NCBI GenBank assembly: GCA_030407315.1
Contig: JALQPE010002164.1
Location: 39,138 to 103,137 of the forward strand
DNA from: Asparagopsis taxiformis
Taxonomy: Eukaryota; Rhodophyta; Florideophyceae; Bonnemaisoniales; Bonnemaisoniaceae
DNA length: 64,000 nucleotides
Direction of reading: 5' to 3'
Part shown: piece after piece, positions 55,948-64,000 of the stretch
Numbering within the stretch: position 1 is the first letter of the stretch
Layout: the number at the start of each line of letters is the position of its first letter
The notes under the pieces: model-generated
What the model was told of the DNA's origin: nothing
The model's database searches: none
The model's input: only the letters and a program-made list of their open reading frames with translations
Position numbers and translations under genes: made by a program

Positions 55948-57917
55948 CTACGACTCCTCGTAGGCGTTTCCCGGGTCTTCTGCGAAGCGAACCGAGTGGG
56001 GCGTGAGCTGCTCGCCGTCGTGCGCGTCGTCTTCGCGCGTGCGTTCGCTTTCGCGCTCGCGTGCGTCATCGTCCGCGGAAACTTCGAAAACCTGAACGTT
56101 ACGCTGCAGGTTCAGTTCTTCGGGCGTTAGACGCGCGTGGCTATGCATCTCGCGAATCGCGGCCTGTTGCTCGGATGAGAGCAGCGGGCAGCTTACCATG
56201 GGGTGTCCGAACTTCCGGCATATCAGACAGCGGAACGCCGCTGTGCGAGACGTGTCGGCCGGTGCCGTCTGTCCTCACGATAGGCGGTGGGTAAGTTGCG
56301 CGCGGTATGTGCGCCGTGTACGGTCCCGCGCGTTCGCGTTCTCGGTCGTCGTTATGCGCAAAGCGTCGCGAGCGGTCGGCGGGCGATGCGTCGCGAGAGC
56401 GTGGCGTGCGATAATTCGACGAAGGTGTGCCAAGCGAGGTTGGACTTCGCATGGGGCTCGGGGTCGAGAACTTCCGTTCGCGCGGAGCGTGCGGCGTCGC
56501 GGCGGAGGTTGAGACGTTTGGCGATGAGAAGCCTGATGGCGGGGTATGCCCCACGGTCAGTGCTTGCATCGTTGGTGTCTCCTCCTCTTCCACGTAGAGC
56601 GCAGGCGTTCGTCGCAGTAGCGGTCGCGCGCTCGTCGTCGGCGTCATCGCTCGGTGCGTGTCCCCGTGGCTCTGCGCCATAGAGACTAGCTCTCGAAAGG
56701 TGTATCGACGCGGGTCGCGAGACAGCGCGTCCCGTACGAGGTGTTGCGCATAGGGTCGTAGACCATCGACGAAAATAGAAACAAGCGTTCGCTCGCTAAA
56801 CGCATCGCCGCAGCGCAGCGCGCGGCGTCGTAGTCTCGTAGCGAATTGCGTTTCGGTTTCCTTCGGGTCTTGCGTTTGTTGCGCCACGTCACGATACGCT
56901 TGCGCGACGTCGCCTTCGCGCGCATAGGTTAGCAGGAGCCACTGAACGGCTTCCGCGTAGCACGTAATCGAATCGACGCCCGCGCGCGAGCCTCGGAACG
57001 TTCGTCCCACGTACGTTTGGAACGTGTCGCGCGCCTCGTCGGCGAGGAAATACTTGAGAATCGGCAACGCTGCGCCTTCGGATACGCCGGTGTCGTCGCA
57101 TGCGCTCTTGAAATACTTCAGGAACGATAGCACGGCGATTCCGTCAGCGCCCGTGAAATTCTCTCCTGCATCGAATGGCGCACCATCTTCGCGGTGTTAG
57201 CCAATTCGCTCGCAATTGCTCGGTTAAACGCGCGGTCCGTATTACGCAAGCGGTACGTGCGATACGAAAGCGCGCGCGTGAACAGCTCGTTCAACGGCTG
57301 GATCTCTACCAGCCCGGGATGCGCGGGTCCATTGTCACTATCCGAATGCGGGTGGTCGTCGAATGACAGGTCCTGGCGCGCCAGTTCCAGCCATCCTTCG
57401 GGTCCGCGTCGCGCGCGTAGTTTGTAGGGTTCGCGCGCGCTGCGGTTCGCGTTCGGTTTTCGCGCGCAGCGACGTTCGCGCGTTCGGTGTTGTGCTCCTC
57501 GCGGGAGTCCATCGTAGTGACGATTAGGTTGTGGACTTGCGCCCTCATCTGAGCCGTTAGTCCACGTGATTGGCCCTTGATAGCGCGGTCCACCGCGGCT
57601 CGTACTTCAGCCTGGAGCATGCATTGGAACGTAGGGTCGTCCACTATTTGTCGAACCAAGCTCGGAAGCGTTGCGGACGGCGTAGCGTGCACGTCGGAAA
57701 CGCGGAACTCGGCCTCGCGCTTCGTTGCGGCGCCGTCGTCGGACGTTTGCGCGTCGTCGTCGATACTCGCGAGCGCTTGCGTCGGTAACGGCGGCCACGG
57801 AGAAGCGGTAGGGTCAGGGATATGTGAAGCGACCAGCGCGTCGACTGCGTGCGTTTGCGACGCGACTGGCGGCGGTTCGGTCGGCGCGTTCGATCGCTCG
57901 CGCGTAGGGGGATCCAT
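55948..57917 (-). pseudogene. Gypsy gag, decayed, with CCHC knuckle
   Basis: 57917-57306 encodes an N-terminal Pro/Thr-rich region (MDPPTRERSN) and basic segment. 57133-56141 carries the capsid-like gag core (FLADEARDTFQTYVG, DPKETETQFATRLRRRAL, FVDGLRPY). The zinc knuckle CLICRKFGHPMVSC (C-x2-C-x4-H-x4-C, about 56198-56240) is in a different frame from the core, continuing at 56199-55948. Two or more frameshifts separate the parts. Confidence 0.8.
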
Positions 57918-58494
57918 CGGCGCGGTTGCGTTCGATCGTCGCCTAGGGAAAAGGGAAAAAGGGATGATGGGGAAGGAGAAAGGGGAATTCGGCGCGCGTC
58001 AAAATCTCGCGTCGGCGCGTCGAAAAATTGGCAAGTAAAAAGGGAAGCGCTTCCCGAAAATTGTCTGCGTATCGGGCGCGCGTAGTAGGGGTGAGGGGGA
58101 CGAGTTCGCTCGCAGGAGGGCTTCTTCCTCGCTCGGAACGCGCAAAGACGGGTCTCGATCGTCCGCGAACCCAATATTTTCGGCACCGCCGAACCCGCGT
58201 TAGGGTTGCGAACTAGCGCGCGCACGCGCTGCGTCTTCGATCGCGTCGTTCCGCGCGGCGAATCGTCGTAGTAGAGGTAGGGTAGTTATACAAACCAGAG
58301 AGGCTATAGCACCGCTTCCGGGATAGCGATACGCGCGCACGCGTCAATCGCCCTCGCTGTCGCGCACGACGAACGGATAAAAGAAGAATTAGAGTAAGCG
58401 GTAGGTTTGGCGTCCCGTGTTTTCCCCAAGCGGAGTTTCTGTGCTTCGCTGAGTTCGCACGTCGGTTCGCGCAATTCTAGGTCGAGAGACCAGT
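57918..58494. other. 5' leader of the gypsy element with primer-binding site
   Basis: No gene. On the minus strand TGGTCTCTCGACCTAGAATT (58473-58492) starts two bases after the LTR and would pair with the 3' CCA end of a tRNA ending AGACCA. Which tRNA is not determined. Confidence 0.6.
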
Positions 58495-59287
58495 TGTAGG
58501 ACCAGCCAGGGGTGGCGATCGCTAAGGGAGTTCTAGAATTGCAGCCGTGTCAGGGCGAGGTGAACCGTAACGCGCTGGTTGAACTTGCGTTCGCGCGTCG
58601 CTCGGTCGCGCTGGCGAACGGGTGGTACAACGGCGGAACGCGTAGGGAACGATCGCAACACGGGATTCGCGGGCCGGCGCAAGCCGTGATCTCAGGGTGA
58701 GATCACCGAGTAAACTCGAGCACGACGCGATCCACACAGGGGTCGTAAATCCCTGGCCTAGTGGCGTGCGACGCAACGCGCGCTATCGCGGTGCGACGCG
58801 GTTCGACGATCGGTTTATGCGCAGCGCGCACGCGAACGTCGGCGATCGTGAGCAACCCGCACGCAACGTTTCAACGCAATCGGTCCTCGCGATTCGCTAA
58901 ACGCTTAACTCGTAGCTGCGAAGATGCTGGCTGTTTATTGGTAAGGTGCGAAGCTGAACGACCATTAATAGCTAACTACCAAAGGACAGGCTGTCCTACC
59001 GTGGCCGGCCGGCGGCCGCTCGCTCGCACGCAAAAAGGGAAATATTTGGGAAAAAGACTTTCGTCATAAAAAACCAAAAAAAGGGAAATAAAGGGAAATT
59101 CGTCGAAATCGCTACACGTGGCGCCGGGTTCGCAACCGCACGCGTTCGCGCAGGTGCACCCGTGACACGTAATCGGTTCGCCACGCGTACGCTCGCTTAC
59201 TAACTAACTCAGCGCGGATGCACGCGGACTCAACTCGTCGATATCGCTTCAACCCGCGTTCGCGCTAGCGGCGTAAAGTGCACCACA
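58495..59287 (-). repeat. LTR of the gypsy element (5' LTR on the minus strand)
   Basis: 793 bp with TG...CA ends, pairing with 46055-46845. AGATC follows at 59288-59292. Confidence 0.93.
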
Positions 59288-60000
59288 AGATCCAGTTAAA
59301 GCCCCTTAAAAGAACACAATGTGAAACTGAATATATATAGTTCTTTTTCATGATCGGAGTGGATCAATTTCATAGTATTTCTAATATTTTACTAATCTTA
59401 GTTACAATGTCGTCCGGTTTCGCCGATATAAACTCTAAAATATACTATAGAAATAGCTCTAGACGAGATTGATATGTTTTCGTATGTAAAATTTCAGACA
59501 GAAACCATAAATGGTAGAGGAAACTGATGGGCTCTCGAGAAAATCTTCGCATGCACATTGGAACATTTTTTCAGTGCATTTTCAGAAGTGTTGCCGCAGA
59601 TTTCCGCACATTGCATAGACTTTTTGGTAGCTAGATTCCTACAGGGACCTAGCCTCGGTAGCGAGGTGAGCGGTAGAGTAAACGAATCAAAAAGATTCAC
59701 GCTGCTTTCACGATGGCAATAAGCCGATGGTCCACGTTGAGAGGGAGGTTGTTCACGCGTGGGCGTATAGATGGAGCAAGGGGCGAAAAGTATAGAGCTA
59801 CGAATCTGGTGAGAGTTTTGTCTCAAGAGGAGGGAATCTCGAACTGCGATAACGGCAAGCCCGCGAGGTGCTATGTCAATGGGGTCGTAAGTCCCAGTTA
59901 ATTTACGTTACCTTTCCAGGCTAGGCACCCTCCGCTAGTCGGAGGGGCTTGAGTACTGGTAGTTAGTCTAAATAAAGCTACACTATTGGTTAGTGATCAG
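59288..60000. other. Intergenic, no gene seen
   Basis: AT-rich and then more balanced. 59640-59960 has several short dyads (for example CTCCGCTAGTCGGAG at about 59929-59943) that might indicate a structured RNA, but I match it to no family. Confidence 0.35.
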
Positions 60001-60379
60001 TGTGGGAAAATTCCAAAAAAAACAAATTCCAAAATTAAAGTTGATTTTTCCACTTGATTTTGGCCTTTCAGAGGCCGGATGCTTTGGGACCGGTTGGTCC
60101 AGAAATGATGTCCGACGGGGCCACACCAGATCTGGGTGAATGGGGTCGGGGCACGAGGGTGCGTTAGTTGACAGACAACAACTACCAGCCTTCGATAAAG
60201 TGTTCTGTCAACTAGCGCACCCCTCGTGCCCCGACCCCATTCACCCAGACCTGGTGTGGCCCCGTCGGACATCATTTCTGGACCAACCGGTCCCAAAGCA
60301 TCCGGCCTCTGAAGGCCAAAATCAAGTGGAAAAAATCAACTTAATTTTGGAATGTTGTTTTTTTGGAAATTTTCCCACA
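60001..60379. mobile_element. Foldback (long-inverted-repeat) MITE
   Basis: Arms of about 174 bp (60001-60174 and 60205-60379) are near-perfect inverted copies starting TGTGGGAAAATT, around a 30-bp centre that includes CCAGCCTTCGATAAAG. Non-coding. No clear target duplication. Confidence 0.9.
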
Positions 60380-60571
60380 GTCTAGACTTACAAGAAATTT
60401 CGAACAAATTTCAGTAAATTGCTTCCTGATAATTTTACCATACTAGCACTACGTCTAAAACGTTTGTTAGTGTGGTAAATTACAGCGGACTTCTAGTCTC
60501 GTCAATTTATTTTGGCAAAGCAAATTATACTTGAAAAGTGCGTATTTTGAAAACAATTAGGCGCCATTTTT

Positions 60572-61283
60572 TTGAAATCAAATTTGCTAACTGGCTCAAC
60601 TGTAAATCGGCATACAGTGCCGTACAAACTCGCCGCCAACGACCCTGCTGTACTGCGCGACAAGGCCAACCGTGCCGCTTTACAGCGAACGCAAACTGAA
60701 GCAGCCCGCAAGGAATTTCAAAAATTCTCGTCTCCCGAGGAATCCGAAAGCGAATCCGAAAGTACATCAGAGAGTGACTCAGAAAATGGATCTGAGAGTG
60801 AGGAAAGCGAGATCCAGCCAAACAAAGTACCACACAGCTCTATTAGGATCCCACGTGTCAGTCAGCCACCGCCACCACACTACAAAACCACCAAGCCCAA
60901 TACTGCGCAGGCCTCTGACACGTACCGCCGGATTGCCTCCGCCAATCAACCGTCCCGTCGACAAGAAGTCTGGAGGTTATGCCGGATAGCCCGTCCGTAA
61001 ATACCCACCGTGTTGCCACTGCGCGAGTACAACGTCAACGTCGCCGAAATAACACACGTGTATACTCCTGTGATCTTTGCGTGCGCCAGTTTAGCTCTTC
61101 ATACCAGTTAAATCAGCACCTTGCTGGACAGAAGCATAAACGTGTCGAAGCTGCTAGGGAAGTTGCCCAAGCAACTTACAGTGCCATCTCTGTAAGATCA
61201 AGTTTCTAGATCGTAACACATACGACGTATTCTTTGTGTCAAACAAGCACCGTGTCGCTTTGGCCAAGTCCAAACGCAAATAA
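60572..61283 (+). pseudogene. U1/JAZ-type zinc-finger gene relic
   Basis: 60572-61000 encodes a Ser/Glu-rich acidic region (ESESESTSESDSENGSESEE) and basic stretches. In another frame, 60979-61209 carries one finger, YSCDLCVRQFSSSYQLNQH followed by AGQKH (C-x2-C-x12-H-x5-H). After a further frame change, CHLCKIKFLDRNTYD with NKH to the TAA at 61281 looks like a second finger with its first His lost. The layout of acidic region plus two such fingers ahead of a gag relic parallels the copia elements, although the sequence is different. Confidence 0.45.
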
Positions 61284-61750
61284 ATTCTCGTTGATTCTGC
61301 TTTATTGAAGAAAATGCCTACTCTGGACAATATTAGAGCATCATTGAATAATCTGGATCCTAACTTGAAATAAAAATGGTATAAAAGCTGTACTAGCTGT
61401 ACACGTAAACGCAGGACCCACAACCTGAAGATGCTGACGTCATCACCAACCTGCGGAGCGACCTTCCAGCTGACGTATTGTATTCAACTGATGCACTCAA
61501 TGGCCCGCACATGATCCACCGTTTAGTCAGAGACTACTTAGCCTTGAAGGGACTCCAGTATAATCACACCCAGATAGCAACCGAGTTGTACTGGTTTACC
61601 AGCAATGTTCTATGAAAATCAGAGAGAAATTGACAGTGCTGTCGCCGCGGTCAGGAACATTGGGAGAACGAACCAAGTTACCGGTGGAAATGGAGAGAAT
61701 CCAAATAACGGAGCGGCGATCAATTCTCCCACTGGAAAATCGCTCACAAC

Positions 61751-61969
61751 ATGGCTACTCGCTTCAAGACATCAGAAAAGTTCTCTGGAAAACTCGGAGA
61801 AGACATCACTGAATACCTCAACAATTACTTGGATGCGGCGAACGACTACGAGATGACTCAAGATCAAAGATTCCAACTACTCCACCACCTATTCGACGGA
61901 GAAGCAAGAAGGTCTTCCGCCAAACAGTTCTTGCCAGAGCACAGACGTTCCCAGTCGCCGTACAAATGA
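61751..61969 (+). pseudogene. Retrotransposon gag fragment
   Basis: 72 codons: MATRFKTSEKFSGKLGED, then EYLNNYLDAANDYEM and LLHHLFDGEARR. The F.G...E....L..Y......Y.......Q....L...F.GEA pattern is typical of the start of a retrotransposon gag. No pol follows; the foldback half-copy lies just downstream. Confidence 0.5.
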
Positions 61970-62015
61970 TGCAGAAGAGTTTAACAACATCACCCGTCAG
62001 AATAGAATCCGGAAA

Positions 62016-62224
62016 ACAGACAACAACTACCAGCCTTCGATAAAGTGTTCTGTCAACTAACGCACCCCTCGTGCCCCGACCCCATTCACCCAGACCTGGT
62101 GGGCCCCATCGGACATCATTTCTGGACCAACCGATCCCAAAGCATCCGGCCTCTGAAAGGCCAAAATCAATGGAAAAATCAACTTTAATTTTGGAATTTG
62201 TTTTTTTTTGGAAATTTTCCCACA
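62016..62224. mobile_element. Half copy of the foldback MITE (loop + right arm)
   Basis: Begins at ACAG plus the loop of the 60001 element and contains only the right arm, ending TTTTCCCACA. The left arm is absent. Confidence 0.87.
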
Positions 62225-64000
62225 ATTAGGATGTGCAGACGAGCTGTATGAACCCAAGTGGTTGTCCAATAGTATTGGTTGTAGCCGGACCAACCTGTGC
62301 ACGATCATTGTATAGATTACAGGTAGTGTAATACAGCTTAGTGTAAGTTTGGTACACGTATACAGGTTAGTAGTTTACAGTGTAAAGTTTCAGCAAAACA
62401 AATTACCTCTTGTGGGTCGGTAGTGAAGGACCTGTTGTCCGGTAAGCACTAAGCTCCATGTGAGGTAGTTTAACGTGGAAACTGTGAGGCAGGACCCTAC
62501 ACGTGTGCTCGTGGGCAGCTGGCTGCATTATTGGCTGGCGTATCCTGGACTAGGATTTAGCTAGTCACGTGGCAGCAAATGCCATTGCTGGGCGAGGCCA
62601 AAATACCTACTACAGAATTGAGAGTACAAGTGTAAACCATTTTTCTACAATCTTCATAAATCGAAATTTCTGAAGGCCATTGCACTCTCAATTCCAAAAC
62701 CATTCCACTTGGAGTAAGCAATTCAAAATTCCATCCCTGACACCTTATGGGAACACTACTGAAACTTTCAACTTGTCGTTACCTTCTTTCAGTAACGTCC
62801 ACGGAAACAAAAATTTTATCGGAGGAAACTCGTTGACTTGCTGTGCAGCACTGCTGGTGACGGCATTCGTTCCACCACTCGTGAAATTATTGTAGTATAC
62901 GTGGCTAATTCGAAATAGCAAATAATCACAGTTTTCCGCGGATACGAATTTCGGCATACTAAATCGTCGACAGCAATTCACGAGCATTGATGTGCGTGCG
63001 CGGCGCGCGAATGGCACACGTGTGTAGCGACTAGGTGTCACACTGCCAACGGACCAACGGATCCACACTCGCAGACCACAAGGTCCTTCTCATCGGAGAC
63101 GTCACGAACAGTGTTTATTCTGTAATGCAATGCCATCGTGGCTAATAGGTATGGTGTCGTGCCGGGACGGAAAGGTTACAAGCATCGAACGGGCATCTTT
63201 CTCATTCTACGACTGACTGTATGTTTTACGTTTCGACTAAACCAGGTTTCCGTCTTCGTTGAGCTGCACACTCTCTATCTATGCAGCAAGTGAGGCTTAT
63301 CACGTGTAGTGCCATCAGGATTCATCGAAAGCGTCTCTGGTGACGTGCCACCTCCTCCAACCGAGCTTGTATCCTCGCGTGGAACGTTGCGTAGTTGACC
63401 CCGTGTCTACCTGCTAACCTACTCTTAAATTTTTCCTTTTTGCTACCACATACAGTCAAAACACCAGCGGTGTCAGCACGTTTGCTTCGTCAGTAGGACA
63501 GCGTGTCCACAGTTGTTACCACCTACTTCCGCCGACCTACGTGCCACAATTATAACAAAACTGCAAAACACGACCAATATCGATACGAAAGGGGTGTAAC
63601 CGCTTCCGCAGTTCTTCAATCGCTTCGACGCCAATATCTTCTCACAAATTACCCTCGTTTCTGTCGGCGTTGAGTTCCTGCTACGGCCTGTTCATGATCG
63701 CACTAGCAGAGGATTAATTATAATCAGAAAACCGAAAATTGGAGTAAACGTACCATTAAAAAGTTACTACTTGTAGTTTTTGTAGTGGTTCTGAAGCTGG
63801 AGAGGGGGTACTGAATATAACGTTACCGTCTGGTACGAACTCTGCTTATTTCCTTATTCTTACAAAATTACTGCAGCAAATGACTCTTCGTCTTTCTCTT
63901 CATCTCTCCTTCTTCTTTCTTTTCAGCCTTGGTTTATTTTCAAAAAGGTTTCATCGCCTCTGGTAATACAGGTTTCCAGTTTCTCCCACGGAACTAGCAT
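62225..64000. other. No supported gene
   Basis: I see only short frames without motifs and no repeat copy of other parts of the window. A 24-codon minus-strand frame at the right edge (MLVPWEKLETCIT) is too short to assign. Confidence 0.45.

Larger units (their letters stand above)
46055..59287 (-). mobile_element. Full-length 13.2-kb Ty3/gypsy element with an antisense ORF, coding decayed
   Basis: LTRs at 46055-46845 and 58495-59287 and a perfect 5-bp target duplication AGATC (46050-46054, 59288-59292). The polypurine tract beside the left LTR and the primer site beside the right LTR show minus-strand orientation. Gag, protease, reverse transcriptase, RNase H, integrase and chromodomain are all traceable on the minus strand but broken by several frameshifts. 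A ~930-codon coding track runs antisense between the chromodomain and the 3' LTR. The element is much richer in G+C and CpG than its surroundings. Confidence 0.92.

Noticed and set aside
59640..59960. Possible structured RNA (SRP, RNase P or snRNA)
   Set aside because: Short dyads only; none of the conserved motifs of these RNAs are present.
1..64000. CRISPR array, bacterial operons or rRNA genes
   Set aside because: No direct-repeat/spacer pattern, no rRNA sequence, and gene structure is eukaryotic; the 43-bp array has no spacers.

Overview
The window is eukaryotic and is dominated by mobile elements. Signs of a eukaryote are LTR retrotransposons, spliceosomal-type introns with GTAAGT donors, a SET domain, chromodomains and a Plavaka/CACTA-like transposase. 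The mix suggests a TE-rich alga, most likely a red alga. That assignment is inference; no organelle, rRNA or clear housekeeping gene is present to anchor it.

Layout. 1-401: edge-truncated transposon-type ORF (minus). 1565-4546: intact ORF with a ParB-like domain, a beta-class DNA methyltransferase (DPPY) and a Cys/His finger. 4827-5648 plus 13229-13687: decayed heparinase II/III-like gene split by a Ty1/copia element (5649-13228) with TCACA target duplications. That copia block is a nested A/B pair collapsed by recombination. 13691-14799: further decayed coding sequence. 15382-16092: acidic ORF with a duplicated domain. 16266-19398: chromodomain Ty3/gypsy pol (minus), cut by a second copia (19399-24272), itself cut at 24273.

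24273-45933 is bounded by matching inverted termini (CGTCTGTGTT ... AACACAGACG). It holds a ParB plus 2-oxoglutarate oxygenase gene (minus), a beta-class DNA methyltransferase-SET fusion, a coiled-coil gene with an A_AAA_AAG slippery site, and a Plavaka/CACTA-like transposase. Copies of a ~387-bp spacer (T) with two strong palindromes lie between the genes. I read it as a ~21.7-kb composite DNA transposon carrying candidate writers and an eraser of nucleic-acid and histone methylation. This is the most interesting system in the window.

46055-59287: GC-rich Ty3/gypsy element on the minus strand with ~792-bp LTRs, a perfect AGATC duplication, a primer-binding site, a decayed gag-pol and a long antisense coiled-coil ORF. 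59288-64000: mostly non-coding, with a 379-bp foldback element, half of a second copy, and relics of a zinc-finger plus gag retroelement.

The copia copies share an unusual 5' organisation: a half-tRNA(iMet)-type primer site, an antisense tRNA-like Pol III cassette, and a 97-nt intron whose removal creates the start codon of a two-finger protein encoded ahead of gag-pol.
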